Positions 21,473 through 36,164 of a stretch of DNA of 64,000 bases are shown one piece after another. Every line of letters starts with the position of its first letter. Within the stretch, counting starts at the first letter, position 1. The position numbers and the translations under genes are program-made. The notes under the pieces are model-generated. The model made no database searches, was not told the DNA's origin, and worked only from the letters and a program-made list of their open reading frames with translations. The stretch spans positions 24,240,066-24,304,065 of the forward strand of contig OY776124.1 in NCBI GenBank assembly GCA_963675135.1, written 5' to 3'. Origin of the DNA: Galeopsis tetrahit (Eukaryota > Streptophyta > Magnoliopsida > Lamiales > Lamiaceae).

Positions 21473-23878
21473 TTAGAACAAAGAAGTATTGGTAATGGTT
21501 AACTCTTTGCAACTCTTGAAACTTTTGAAAAGTAGAGAATGAGAGAAACGAAGAAAGTGCGTTTTCACATTAGAGTGAGCATAAACTCTCACTAACGAGT
21601 GTAGTTTTGTGATAATTAAAGACAAAATAATGTTTTCTTGGTAACTAATCACTAAATCTTCGTATTTATCGAATCTTAATTTCACTATCAACATGTTGGA
21701 AAAAACAACTTTAGAACAAAGATGTATTGGTAAGGGTTAACTCTTTTCAATTCTTGAGTCTTTTGAAAAATAGAGAATGAGGAAATTGAAGAAAGTGCGT
21801 TTTCACATTAGAATGAGCATAAACTCTCACTAACGAGTGTAGTTTTGTGATAATTAAAGACAAAATAATGTTTTCTTGGTAACTAATCACTAAATCTTCG
21901 TATTTGTCGAATCTAAATTTCGATATCAACGTGTTGGACAAAACAAGAACTTTAGAACAAAGAAGTATTGGTAATGGTTAACTCTTTGCAACTCGTGAAA
22001 ATTTTGAAAAGTAGAGAATGAGAGAAACGAAGAAAGTGCGTTTTCACATTAGAGTGAGCATAAACTCTCACTAACGAGTGTAATTTTGTGATAATTAAAG
22101 ACAAAATAATGTTTTCTTGGTAACTAATCACTAAATCTTCGTATTTATCGAATCTTAATTTCACTATCAACGTGTTGGAAAAAACAACAACTTTAGAACA
22201 AAGATGTATTGGTAATGGTTAACTCTTTGCAATTCTTGAGTCTTTTGAAAATAGAGAATGAGGGAATTGAAGAAAGTGCGTTTTCACATTAGAATTAGCA
22301 TAAACTCTCACTAACGAGTGTAGTTTTGTGATAATTAAAGACAAAATAATGTTTTCTTGGTAACTAATCACTAAATCTTCGTATTTGTCGAATCTAAATT
22401 TCGATATCAACGTGTTGGACAAAACAAGAACTTTAGAACCAAGAAGTATTGGTAATGTTTAACTCTTTGCATCTCTTGAAAGTTTTGAAAAGTAGAGAAT
22501 GAGAGAAACGAAGAAAGTGCGTTTTCACGTTAGAGTGAGCATAAACTCTCACTAACGAGTGTAATTTTGTGATAATTAAAGACAAAATAATGTTTTCTTG
22601 GTAACTAATCACTAAATCTTCGTATTTATCGAATCTTAATTTCACTATCAACGTGTTGGAAAAAACAACAACTTTAGAACAAAGATGTATTGGTAATGGT
22701 TAACTCTTTGCAATTCTTGAGTCTTTTGAAAAATAGAGAATGAGGGAATTGAAGAAAGTGCGTTTTCACATTAGAATGAGCATAAACTCTCACTAACGAG
22801 TGTAGTTTTGTGATAATTAAAGACAAAATAATGTTTTCTTTGTAACTAATCACTAAATCTTCGTATTTGTCGAATCTAAATTTCGATATCAACGTGTTGG
22901 ACAAAACAAGAACTTTAGAACAAAAAAGTATTGGTAATGGTTAACTCTTTGCAACTCGTGAAAATTTTGAAAAGTAGAGAATGAGAGAAACGAAGAAAGT
23001 GCGTTTTCACATTAGAGTGAGCATAAACTCTCACTAATGAGTGTAATTTTGTGATAATTAAAGACAAAATAATGTTTTCTTGGTAACTAATCACTAAATC
23101 TTCGTATTTATCGAATCTTAATTTCACTATCAACGTGTTGGAAAAAACAACAACTTTAGAACAAAGATGTATTGGTAATGGTTAACTCTTTGCAATTCTT
23201 GAGTCTTTTGAAAAATAGAGAATGAGGGAATTGAAGAAAGTACGTTTTCACATTAGAATGAGCATAAACTCTCACTAACGAGTGTAGTTTTGTGATAATT
23301 AAAGACAAAATAATGTTTTCTTGGTAACTAATCACTAAATCTTCGTATTTGTCGAATCTAAATTTCGATATCAATGTGTTGGACAAAACAAGAACTTTAG
23401 AACAAAGAAGTATTGGTAATGGTTAATTCTTTTCAACTCTTGAAACTTTTGAAAAGTAGAGAATGAGAGAAACGAAGAAAGTGCGTTTTCACATTAGAGT
23501 GAGCATAAACTCTAACAAACGAATGTAATTTTGTGATAATTAAAGACAAAATAATGTTTTCTTGGTATCTAATCACTAAATCAACGTATTTGTCGAATCT
23601 AAATTTCGATATCAACGTGTTGGACAAAACAAGAACTTTAGAACAAAGAAGTATTGGTAATGGTTAACTCTTTGCAACTCTTGAAACTTTTGAAAAGTAG
23701 AGAATGAGAGAAACGAAGAAAGTGCGTTTTCACATTAGAGTGAGCATAAACTCTAACAAACGAATGTAATTTTGTGATAATTAAAGACAAAATAATGTTT
23801 TCTTGGTATCTAATCACTAAATCAACGTATTTGTCGAATCTAAATTTCGATATCAACGTGTTGGACAAAACAAGAACT
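21473..23878. repeat. HOR unit 9: 10-mer A-[B/E]-F-G-H-E-F-I-M-[A/M] (2406 bp)
   Basis: Monomers start at 21473, 21711, 21952, 22193, 22433, 22674, 22915, 23156, 23397 and 23638. After H, where I is expected, there is an E-like copy (tctttgtaac), then F with acaaaaaagta and actaatgagtg, as in unit 8, then I and M as in unit 8. So E-F-I-M of unit 8 (20509-21472) is repeated here at 22674-23637, 2165 bp downstream. Confidence 0.87.
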
Positions 23879-26284
23879 TTAGAACAAAGAAGTATTGGTA
23901 ATGGTTAACTCTTTGCAACTCTTGAAACTTTTGAAAAGTAGAGAATGAGAGAAACGAAGAAAGTGCGTTTTCACATTAGAGTGAGCATAAACTCTCACTA
24001 ACGAGTGTAGTTTTGTGATAATTAAAGACAAAATAATGTTTTCTTGGTAACTAATCACTAAATCTTCGTATTTATCGAATCTTAATTTCACTATCAACAT
24101 GTTGGAAAAAACAACTTTAGAACAAAGATGTATTGGTAAGGGTTAACTCTTTTCAATTCTTGAGTCTTTTGAAAAATAGAGAATGAGGAAATTGAAGAAA
24201 GTGCGTTTTCACATTAGAATGAGCATAAACTCTCACTAACGAGTGTAGTTTTGTGATAATTAAAGACAAAATAATGTTTTCTTGGTAACTAATCACTAAA
24301 TCTTCGTATTTGTCGAATCTAAATTTCGATATCAACGTGTTGGACAAAACAAGAACTTTAGAACAAAGAAGTATTGGTAATGGTTAACTCTTTGCAACTC
24401 GTGAAAATTTTGAAAAGTAGAGAATGAGAGAAACGAAGAAAGTGCGTTTTCACATTAGAGTGAGCATAAACTCTCACTAACGAGTGTAATTTTGTGATAA
24501 TTAAAGACAAAATAATGTTTTCTTGGTAACTAATCACTAAATCTTCGTATTTATCGAATCTTAATTTCACTATCAACGTGTTGGAAAAAACAACAACTTT
24601 AGAACAAAGATGTATTGGTAATGGTTAACTCTTTGCAATTCTTGAGTCTTTTGAAAATAGAGAATGAGGGAATTGAAGAAAGTGCGTTTTCACATTAGAA
24701 TTAGCATAAACTCTCACTAACGAGTGTAGTTTTGTGATAATTAAAGACAAAATAATGTTTTCTTGGTAACTAATCACTAAATCTTCGTATTTGTCGAATC
24801 TAAATTTCGATATCAACGTGTTGGACAAAACAAGAACTTTAGAACCAAGAAGTATTGGTAATGTTTAACTCTTTGCATCTCTTGAAAGTTTTGAAAAGTA
24901 GAGAATGAGAGAAACGAAGAAAGTGCGTTTTCACGTTAGAGTGAGCATAAACTCTCACTAACGAGTGTAATTTTGTGATAATTAAAGACAAAATAATGTT
25001 TTCTTGGTAACTAATCACTAAATCTTCGTATTTATCGAATCTTAATTTCACTATCAACGTGTTGGAAAAAACAACAACTTTAGAACAAAGATGTATTGGT
25101 AATGGTTAACTCTTTGCAATTCTTGAGTCTTTTGAAAAATAGAGAATGAGGGAATTGAAGAAAGTGCGTTTTCACATTAGAATGAGCATAAACTCTCACT
25201 AACGAGTGTAGTTTTGTGATAATTAAAGACAAAATAATGTTTTCTTGGTAACTAATCACTAAATCTTCGTATTTGTCGAATCTAAATTTCGATATCAACG
25301 TGTTGGACAAAACAAGAACTTTAGAACAAAGAAGTATTGGTAATGGTTAACTCTTTGCAACTCGTGAAAATTTTGAAAAGTAGAGAATGAGAGAAACGAA
25401 GAAAGTGCGTTTTCACATTAGAGTGAGCATAAACTCTCACTAACGAGTGTAATTTTGTGATAATTAAAGACAAAATAATGTTTTCTTGGTAACTAATCAC
25501 TAAATCTTCGTATTTATCGAATCTTAATTTCACTATCAACGTGTTGGAAAAAACAACAACTTTAGAACAAAGATGTATTGGTAATGGTTAACTCTTTGCA
25601 ATTCTTGAGTCTTTTGAAAAATAGAGAATGAGGAAATTGAAGAAAGTGCGTTTTCACATTAGAATGAGCATAAACTCTCACTAACGAGTGTAGTTTTGTG
25701 ATAATTAAAGACAAAATAATGTTTTCTTGGTAACTAATCACTAAATCTTCGTATTTGTCGAATCTTAATTTCACTATCAACGTGTTGGACAAAACAGGAA
25801 CTTTAGAACAAAGATGTATTGGTAATGGTTAACTCTTTGCAATTCTTGAGTCTTTTGAAAAATAGAGAATGAGGGAATTGAAGAAAGTGCGTTTTCACAT
25901 TAGAATGAGCATAAACTCTCAATAACGAGTGTAGTTTTGTGATAATTAAAGACAAAATAATGTTTTCTTGGTAACTAATCACTAAATCTTCGTATTTGTC
26001 GAATCTAAATTTCGATATCAACGTGTTGGACAAAACAAGAACTTTAGAACAAAGAAGTATTGGTAATGGTTAACTCTTTTCAACTCTTGAAACTTTTGAA
26101 AAGTAGAGAATGAGAGAAACGAAGAAAGTGCGTTTTCACATTAGAGTGAGCATAAACTCTCACAAACGAATGTAATTTTGTGATAATTAAAGACAAAATA
26201 ATGTTTTCTTGGTAACTAATCACTAAATCAACGTATTTGTCGAATCTAAATTTCGATATCAACGTTTTGGACAAAACAAGAACT
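23879..26284. repeat. HOR unit 10: 10-mer A-[B/E]-F-G-H-I-J-K-L-M (2406 bp)
   Basis: Monomers start at 23879, 24117, 24358, 24599, 24839, 25080, 25321, 25562, 25803 and 26044. It equals the canonical order with C, D and E removed through the B/E hybrid. Its H shares ctctttgcatctc with the H of unit 9, tying the first five monomers of units 9 and 10 together as a recent duplication. M ends caacgtttt. Confidence 0.9.
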
Positions 26285-29200
26285 TTAGAACAAAGAAGTA
26301 TTGGTAATGGTTAACTCTTTGCAACTCTTGAAACTTTTGAAAAGTAGAGAATGAGAGAAACGAAGAAAGTGCGTTTTCACATTAGAGTGAGCATAAACTC
26401 TCACTAACGAGTGTAGTTTTGTGATAATTAAAGACAAAATAATGTTTTCTTGGTAACTAATCACTAAATCTTCGTATTTGTCGAATCTAAATTTCGATAT
26501 CAACGTGTTGGACAAAACAAGAACTTTAGAACAAAGAAGTATTGGTAATGGTTAACTCTTTTCAACTCTTGAAACTTTTGAAAAGTAGAGAATGAGAGAA
26601 ACGAAGAAAGTGCGTTTTCACATTAGAGTGAGCATAAACTCTCACTAACGAGTGTAATTTTGTGATAATTAAAGACAAAATAATGTTTTCTTGGTAACTA
26701 AGCACTAAATCTTCGTATTTATCGAATCTTAATTTCACTATCAACATGTTGGAAAAAACAACAACTTTAGAACAAAGATGTATTGGTAATGGTTAACTCT
26801 TTTCAATTCTTGAGTCTTTTGAAAAATAGAGAATGAGGAAATTGAAGAAAGTGCGTTTTCACATTAGAATGAGCATAAACTCTCACTAACGAGTGTAGTT
26901 TTGTGATAATTAAAGATAAAATAATGTTTTCTTGGTAACTAATCACTAAATCTTCGTATTTGTCGAATCTTAATTTCACTATCAACGTGTTGGACAAAAC
27001 AAGAACTTTAGAACAAAGATGTATTGGTAATGGTTAACTCTTTGCAATTCTTGAGTCTTTTGAAAAATAGAGAATGAGGGAATTGAAGAAAGTGCGTTTT
27101 CACATTAGAATGAGCATAAACTCTCACTAACGAGTGTAGTTTTGTGATAATTAAAGACAAAATAATGTTTTCTTGGTAACTAATCACTAAATCTTCGTAT
27201 TTGTCGAATCTAAATTTCGATATCAACGTGTTGGACAAAACAAGAACTTTAGAACAAAGAAGTATTGGTAATGGTTAACTCTTTTCAACTCTTGAAACTT
27301 TTGAAAAGTAGAGAATGAGAGAAACGAAGAAAGTGCGTTTTCACATTAGAGTGAGCATAAACTCTCACAAACGAATGTAATTTTGTGATAATTAAAGACA
27401 AAATAATGTTTTCTTGGTAACTAATCACTAAATCTTCGTATTTATCGAATCTTAATTTCACTATCAACGTGTTGGAAAAAACAACAACTTTAGAACAAAG
27501 ATGTATTGGTAATGGTTAACTCTTTGCAATTCTTGAGTCTTTTGAAAAATAGAGAATGAGGGAATTGAAGAAAGTGCGTTTTCACATTAGAATGAGCATA
27601 AACTCTCACTAACGAGTGTAGTTTTGTGATAATTAAAGACAAAATAATGTTTTCTTTGTAACTAATCACTAAATCTTCGTATTTGTCGAATCTAAATTTC
27701 GATATCAACGTGTTGGACAAAACAAGAACTTTAGAACAAAAAAGTATTGGTAATGGTTAACTCTTTGCAACTCGTGAAAATTTTGAAAAGTAGAGAATGA
27801 GAGAAACGAAGAAAGTGCGTTTTCACATTAGAGTGAGCATAAACTCTCACTAACGAGTGTAATTTTGTGATAATTAAAGACAAAATAATGTTTTCTTGGT
27901 AACTAATCACTAAATCTTCGTATTTATCGAATCTTAATTTCACTATCAACGTGTTGGAAAAAACAACAACTTTAGAACAAAGATGTATTGGTAATGGTTA
28001 ACTCTTTGCAATTCTTGAGTCTTTTGAAAATAGAGAATGAGGGAATTGAAGAAAGTGCGTTTTCACATTAGAATGAGCATAAACTCTCACTAACGAGTGT
28101 AGTTTTGTGATAATTAAAGACAAAATAATGTTTTCTTGGTAACTAATCACTAAATCTTCGTATTTGTCTAATCTAAATTTCGCTATCAACGTGTTGGACA
28201 AAACAAGAACTTTAGAACAAAGAAGTATTGGTGATGGTTAACTCTTTGCAACTCTTGAAAGTTTTGAAAAGTAGAGAATGAGAGAAACGAAGAAAGTGCG
28301 TTTTCACATTAGAGTGAGCATAAACTCTCACTAACGAGTGTAATTTTGTGATAATTAAAGACAAAATAATGTTTTCTTGGTAACTAATCACTAAATCTTC
28401 GTATTTATCGAATCTTAATTTCACTATCAACGTGTTGGAAAAAACAACAACTTTAGAACAAAGATGTATTGGTAATGGTTAACTCTTTGCAATTCTTGAG
28501 TCTTTTGAAAAATAGAGAATGAGGGAATTGAAGAAAGTACGTTTTCACATTAGAATGAGCATAAACTCTCACTAACGAGTGTAGTTTTGTGATAATTAAA
28601 GACAAAATAATGTTTTCTTGGTAACTAATCACTAAATCTTCGTATTTGTCGAATCTAAATTTCGATATCAATGTGTTGGACAAAACAAGAACTTTAGAAC
28701 AAAGAAGTATTGGTAATGGTTAACTCTTTGCAACTCGTGAAAATTTTGAAAAGTAGAGAATGAGAGAAACGAAGAAAGTGCGTTTTCATATTAGAGTGAG
28801 CATAAACTCTCACTAACGAGTGTAATTTTGTGATAATTAAAGACAAAATAATGTTTTCTTGGTAACTAATCACTAAATCTTCGTATTTATCGAATCTTAA
28901 TTTCACTATCAACGTGTTGGAAAAAACAACAACTTTAGAACAAAGATGTATTGGTAATGGTTAACTCTTTGCAATTCTTGAGTCTTTTGAAAAATAGAGA
29001 ATGAGGAAATTGAAGAAAGTGCGTTTTCACATTAGAATGAGCATAAACTCTCACTAACGAGTGTAGTTTTGTGATAATTAAAGACAAAATAATGTTTTCT
29101 TGGTAACTAATCACTAAATCTTCGTATTTGTCGAATCTTAATTTCACTATCAACGTGTTGGACAAAACAGGAACTTTAGAACAAAGATGTATTGGTAATG

Positions 29201-29657
29201 GTTAACTCTTTGCAATTCTTGAGTCTTTTGAAAAATAGAGAATGAGGGAATTGAAGAAAGTGCGTTTTCACATTAGAATGAGCATAAACTCTCAATAACG
29301 AGTGTAGTTTTGTGATAATTAAAGACAAAATAATGTTTTCTTGGTAACTAATCACTAAATCTTCGTATTTGTCGAATCTAAATTTCGATATCAACGTGTT
29401 GGACAAAACAAGAACTTTAGAACAAAGAAGTATTGGTAATGGTTAACTCTTTTCAACTCTTGAAACTTTTGAAAAGTAGAGAATGAGAGAAACGAAGAAA
29501 GTGCGTTTTCACATTAGAGTGAGCATAAACTCTCACAAACGAATGTAATTTTGTGATAATTAAAGACAAAATAATGTTTTCTTGGTAACTAATCACTAAA
29601 TCAACGTATTTGTCGAATCTAAATTTCGATATCAACGTGTTGGACAAAACAAGAACT
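26285..29657. repeat. HOR unit 11: 14-mer [A/C]-[D/A]-B-C-D-E-F-G-H-I-J-K-L-M (3373 bp)
   Basis: Monomers start at 26285, 26526, 26767, 27008, 27249, 27490, 27731, 27972, 28212, 28453, 28694, 28935, 29176 and 29417. The first copy starts as A but has a TTCG tail like C. The second starts as D (ctcttttcaactc) and ends as A (caacatg) with aactaagcac. From B on, the unit is canonical in the units-1-and-2 lineage, including ttttcatatt in J. Confidence 0.88.
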
Positions 29658-32600
29658 TTAGAACAAAGAAGTATTGGTAATGGTTAACTCTTTGCAACTC
29701 TTGAAACTTTTGAAAAGTAGAGAATGAGAGAAACGAAGAAAGTGCGTTTTCACATTAGAGTGAGCATAAACTCTCACTAACGAGTGTAGTTTTGTGATAA
29801 TTAAAGACAAAATAATGTTTTCTTGGTAACTAATCACTAAATCTTCGTGTTTATCGAATCTTAATTTCACTATCAACATGTTGGAAAAAACAACAACTTT
29901 AGAACAAAGATGTATTGGTAATGGTTAACTATTTTCAATTCTTGAGTCTTTTGAAAAATAGAGAATGAGGAAATTGAAGAAAGTGCGTTTTCACATTAGA
30001 ATGAGCATAAACTCTCACTAACGAGTGTAGTTTTGTGATAATTAAAGACAAAATAATGTTTTCTTGGTAACTAATCACTAAATCTTCGTATTTGTCGAAT
30101 CTAAATTTCGATATCAACGTGTTGGACAAAACAAGAACTTTAGAACAAAGAAGTATTGGTAATGGTTAACTCTTTTCAACTCTTGAAACTTTTGAAAAGT
30201 AGAGAATGAGAGAAACGAAGAAAGTGCGTTTTCACATTAGAGTGAGCATAAACTCTCACTAACGAGTGTAATTTTGTGATAATTAAAGACAAAATAATGT
30301 TTTCTTGGTAACTAAGCACTAAATCTTCGTATTTATCGAATCTTAATTTCACTATCAACATGTTGGAAAAAACAACAACTTTAGAACAAAGATGTATTGG
30401 TAATGGTTAACTCTTTTCAATTCTTGAGTCTTTTGAAAAATAGAGAATGAGGAAATTGAAGAAAGTGCGTTTTCACATTAGAATGAGCATAAACTCTCAC
30501 TAACGAGTGTAGTTTTGTGATAATTAAAGATAAAATAATGTTTTCTTGGTAACTAATCACTAAATCTTCGTATTTGTCGAATCTTAATTTCACTATCAAC
30601 GTGTTGGACAAAACAAGAACTTTAGAACAAAGATGTATTGGTAATGGTTAACTCTTTGCAATTCTTGAGTCTTTTGAAAAATAGAGAATGAGGGAATTGA
30701 AGAAAGTGCGTTTTCACATTAGAATGAGCATAAACTCTCACTAACGAGTGTAGTTTTGTGATAATTAAAGACAAAATAATGTTTTCTTGGTAACTAATCA
30801 CTAAATCTTCGTATTTGTCGAATCTAAATTTCGATATCAACGTGTTGGACAAAACAAGAACTTTAGAACAAAGAAGTATTGGTAATGGTTAACTCTTTTC
30901 AACTCTTGAAACTTTTGAAAAGTAGAGAATGAGAGAAACGAAGAAAGTGCGTTTTCACATTAGAGTGAGCATAAACTCTCACAAACGAATGTAATTTTGT
31001 GATAATTAAAGACAAAATAATGTTTTCTTGGTAACTAATCACTAAATCTTCGTATTTATCGAATCTTAATTTCACTATCAACGTGTTGGAAAAAACAACA
31101 ACTTTAGAACAAAGATGTATTGGTAATGGTTAACTCTTTGCAATTCTTGAGTCTTTTGAAAAATAGAGAATGAGGGAATTGAAGAAAGTGCGTTTTCACA
31201 TTAGAATGAGCATAAACTCTCACTAACGAGTGTAGTTTTGTGATAATTAAAGACAAAATAATGTTTTCTTTGTAACTAATCACTAAATCTTCGTATTTGT
31301 CGAATCTAAATTTCGATATCAACGTGTTGGACAAAACAAGAACTTTAGAACAAAAAAGTATTGGTAATGGTTAACTCTTTGCAACTCGTGAAAATTTTGA
31401 AAAGTAGAGAATGAGAGAAACGAAGAAAGTGCGTTTTCACATTAGAGTGAGCATAAACTCTCACTAACGAGTGTAATTTTGTGATAATTAAAGACAAAAT
31501 AATGTTTTCTTGGTAACTAATCACTAAATCTTCGTATTTATCGAATCTTAATTTCACTATCAACGTGTTGGAAAAAACAACAACTTTAGAACAAAGATGT
31601 ATTGGTAATGGTTAACTCTTTGCAATTCTTGAGTCTTTTGAAAATAGAGAATGAGGGAATTGAAGAAAGTGCGTTTTCACATTAGAATGAGCATAAACTC
31701 TCACTAACGAGTGTAGTTTTGTGATAATTAAAGACAAAATAATGTTTTCTTGGTAACTAATCACTAAATCTTCGTATTTGTCTAATCTAAATTTCGCTAT
31801 CAACGTGTTGGACAAAACAAGAACTTTAGAACAAAGAAGTATTGGTGATGGTTAACTCTTTGCAACTCTTGAAAGTTTTGAAAAGTAGAGAATGAGAGAA
31901 ACGAAGAAAGTGCGTTTTCACATTAGAGTGAGCATAAACTCTCACTAACGAGTGTAATTTTGTGATAATTAAAGACAAAATAATGTTTTCTTGGTAACTA
32001 ATCACTAAATCTTCGTATTTATCGAATCTTAATTTCACTATCAACGTGTTGGAAAAAACAACAACTTTAGAACAAAGATGTATTGGTAATGGTTAACTCT
32101 TTGCAATTCTTGAGTCTTTTGAAAAATAGAGAATGAGGGAATTGAAGAAAGTACGTTTTCACATTAGAATGAGCATAAACTCTCACTAACGAGTGTAGTT
32201 TTGTGATAATTAAAGACAAAATAATGTTTTCTTGGTAACTAATCACTAAATCTTCGTATTTGTCGAATCTAAATTTCGATATCAATGTGTTGGACAAAAC
32301 AAGAACTTTAGAACAAAGAAGTATTGGTAATGGTTAACTCTTTGCAACTCGTGAAAATTTTGAAAAGTAGAGAATGAGAGAAACGAAGAAAGTGCGTTTT
32401 CATATTAGAGTGAGCATAAACTCTCACTAACGAGTGTAATTTTGTGATAATTAAAGACAAAATAATGTTTTCTTGGTAACTAATCACTAAATCTTCGTAT
32501 TTATCGAATCTTAATTTCACTATCAACGTGTTGGAAAAAACAACAACTTTAGAACAAAGATGTATTGGTAATGGTTAACTCTTTGCAATTCTTGAGTCTT

Positions 32601-33030
32601 TTGAAAAATAGAGAATGAGGAAATTGAAGAAAGTGCGTTTTCACATTAGAATGAGCATAAACTCTCACTAACGAGTGTAGTTTTGTGATAATTAAAGACA
32701 AAATAATGTTTTCTTGGTAACTAATCACTAAATCTTCGTATTTGTCGAATCTAAATTTCGATATCAACGTGTTGGACAAAACAAGAACTTTAGAACAAAG
32801 AAGTATTGGTAATGGTTAACTCTTTTCAACTCTTGAAACTTTTGAAAAGTAGAGAATGAGAGAAACGAAGAAAGTGCGTTTTCACATTAGAGTGAGCATA
32901 AACTCTCACAAACGAATGTAATTTTGTGATAATTAAAGACAAAATAATGTTTTCTTGGTAACTAATCACTAAATCAACGTATTTGTCGAATCTAAATTTC
33001 GATATCAACGTGTTGGACAAAACAAGAACT
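29658..33030. repeat. HOR unit 12: 14-mer A-[B/C]-[D/A]-B-C-D-E-F-G-H-I-J-[K/L]-M (3373 bp)
   Basis: Monomers start at 29658, 29899, 30140, 30381, 30622, 30863, 31104, 31345, 31586, 31826, 32067, 32308, 32549 and 32790. The extra B/C and D/A hybrids at the left and the merged K/L at the right keep the total at 14. A has cttcgtgtttatc as in units 3, 13 and 23, and B at 29899 has ttaactattttc, shared only with the B at 33272. Confidence 0.88.
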
Positions 33031-36000
33031 TTAGAACAAAGAAGTATTGGTAATGGTTAACTCTTTGCAACTCTTGAAACTTTTGAAAAGTAGAGAATGA
33101 GAGAAACGAAGAAAGTGCGTTTTCACATTAGAGTGAGCATAAACTCTCACTAACGAGTGTAGTTTTGTGATAATTAAAGACAAAATAATGTTTTCTTGGT
33201 AACTAATCACTAAATCTTCGTGTTTATCGAATCTTAATTTCACTATCAACATGTTGGAAAAAACAACAACTTTAGAACAAAGATGTATTGGTAATGGTTA
33301 ACTATTTTCAATTCTTGAGTCTTTTGAAAAATAGAGAATGAGGAAATTGAAGAAAGTGCGTTTTCACATTAGAATGAGCATAAACTCTCACTAACGAGTG
33401 TAGTTTTGTGATAATTAAAGATAAAATAATGTTTTCTTGGTAACTAATCACTAAATCTTCGTATTTGTCGAATCTTAATTTCACTATCAACGTGTTGGAC
33501 AAAACAAGAACTTTAGAACAAAGATGTATTGGTAATGGTTAACTCTTTGCAATTCTTGAGTCTTTGGAAAAATAGAGAATGAGGGAATTGAAGAAAGTGC
33601 GTTTTCACATTAGAATGAGCATAAACTCTCACTAACGAGTGTAGTTTTGTGATAATTAAAGACAAAATAATGTTTTCTTGGTAACTAATCACTAAATCTT
33701 CGTATTTGTCGAATCTAAATTTCGATATCAACGTGTTGGACAAAACAAGAACTTTAGAACAAAGAAGTATTGGTAATGGTTAACTCTTTTCAACTCTTGA
33801 AACTTTTGAAAAGTAGAGAATGAGAGAAACGAAGAAAGTGCGTTTTCACATTAGAGTGAGCATAAACTCTCACAAACGAATGTAATTTTGTGATAATTAA
33901 AGACAAAATAATGTTTTCTTGGTAACTAATCACTAAATCTTCGTATTTATCGAATCTTAATTTCACTATCAACGTGTTGGAAAAAACAACAACTTTAGAA
34001 CAAAGATGTATTGGTAATGGTTAACTCTTTGCAATTCTTGAGTCTTTTGAAAAATAGAGAATGAGGGAATTGAAGAAAGTGCGTTTTCACATTAGAATGA
34101 GCATAAACTCTCACTAACGAGTGTAGTTTTGTGATAATTAAAGACAAAATAATGTTTTCTTGGTAACTAATCACTAAATCTTCGTATTTGTCGAATCTAA
34201 ATTTCGATATCAACGTGTTGGACAAAACAAGAACTTTAGAACAAAGAAGTATTGGTAATGGTTAACTCTTTGCAACTCGTGAAAATTTTGAAAAGTAGAG
34301 AATGAGAGAAACGAAGAAAGTGCGTTTTCACATTAGAGTGAGCATAAACTCTCACTAACGAGTGTAATTTTGTGATAATTAAAGACAAAATAATGTTTTC
34401 TTGGTAACTAATCACTAAATCTTCGTATTTATCGAATCTTAATTTCACTATCAACGTGTTGGAAAAAACAACAACTTTAGAACAAAGATGTATTGGTAAT
34501 GGTTAACTCTTTGCAATTCTTGAGTCTTTTGAAAATAGAGAATGAGGGAATTGAAGAAAGTGCGTTTTCACATTAGAATTAGCATAAACTCTCACTAACG
34601 AGTGTAGTTTTGTGATAATTAAAGACAAAATAATGTTTTCTTGGTAACTAATCACTAAATCTTCGTATTTGTCGAATCTAAATTTCGATATCAACGTGTT
34701 GGACAAAACAAGAACTTTAGAACCAAGAAGTATTGGTAATGGTTAACTCTTTGCAACTCTTGAAAGTTTTGAAAAGTAGAGAATGAGAGAAACGAAGAAA
34801 GTGCGTTTTCACGTTAGAGTGAGCATAAACTCTCACTAACGAGTGTAATTTTGTGATAATTAAAGACAAAATAATGTTTTCTTGGTAACTAATCACTAAA
34901 TCTTCGTATTTATCGAATCTTAATTTCACTATCAACGTGTTGGAAAAAACAACAACTTTAGAACAAAGATGTATTGGTAATGGTTAACTCTTTGCAATTC
35001 TTGAGTCTTTTGAAAAATAGAGAATGAGGGAATTGAAGAAAGTGCGTTTTCACATTAGAATGAGCATAAACTCTCACTAACGAGTGTAGTTTTGTGATAA
35101 TTAAAGACAAAATAATGTTTTCTTGGTAACTAATCACTAAATCTTCGTATTTGTCGAATCTAAATTTCGATATCAACGTGTTGGACAAAACAAGAACTTT
35201 AGAACAAAGAAGTATATTGGTAATGGTTAACTCTTTGCAACTCGTGAAAATTTTGAAAAGTAGAGAATGAGAGAAACGAAGAAAGTGCGTTTTAACATTA
35301 GAGTGAGCATAAACTCTCACTAACGAGTGTAATTTTGTGATAATTAAAGACAAAATAATGTTTTCTTGGTAACTAATCACTAAATCTTCGTATTTATCGA
35401 ATCTTAATTTCACTATCAACGTGTTGGAAAAAACAACAACTTTAGAACAAAGATGTATTGGTAATGGTTAACTCTTTGCAATTCTTGAGTCTTTTGAAAA
35501 ATAGAGAATGAGGAAATTGAAGAAAGTGCGTTTTCACATTAGAATGAGCATAAACTCTCACTAACGAGTGTAGTTTTGTGATAATTAAAGACAAAATAAT
35601 GTTTTCTTGGTAACTAATCACTAAATCTTCGTATTTGTCGAATCTTAATTTCACTATCAACGTGTTGGACAAAACAGGAACTTTAGAACAAAGATGTATT
35701 GGTAATGGTTAACTCTTTGCAATTCTTGAGTCTTTTGAAAAATAGAGAATGAGGGAATTGAAGAAAGTGCGTTTTCACATTAGAATGAGCATAAACTCTC
35801 AATAACGAGTGTAGTTTTGTGATAATTAAAGACAAAATAATGTTTTCTTGGTAACTAATCACTAAATCTTCGTATTTGTCGAATCTAAATTTCGATATCA
35901 ACGTGTTGGACAAAACAAGAACTTTAGAACAAAGAAGTATTGGTAATGGTTAACTCTTTTCAACTCTTGAAACTTTTGAAAAGTAGAGAATGAGAGAAAC

Positions 36001-36164
36001 GAAGAAAGTGCGTTTTCACATTAGAGTGAGCATAAACTCTCACAAACGAATGTAATTTTGTGATAATTAAAGACAAAATAATGTTTTCTTGGTATCTAAT
36101 CACTAAATCAACGTATTTGTCGAATCTAAATTTCGATATCAACGTGTTGGACAAAACAAGAACT
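33031..36164. repeat. HOR unit 13: canonical 13-mer with 243-bp J (3134 bp)
   Basis: Same composition, length and markers as unit 3 (A cttcgtgttt, C tctttggaaa, G agaattagc, H accaag head, J extra AT). J also has gcgttttaacatt near 35293, shared with J of unit 23 but not unit 3. Monomers start at 33031, 33272, 33513, 33754, 33995, 34236, 34477, 34717, 34958, 35199, 35442, 35683 and 35924. Confidence 0.92.
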
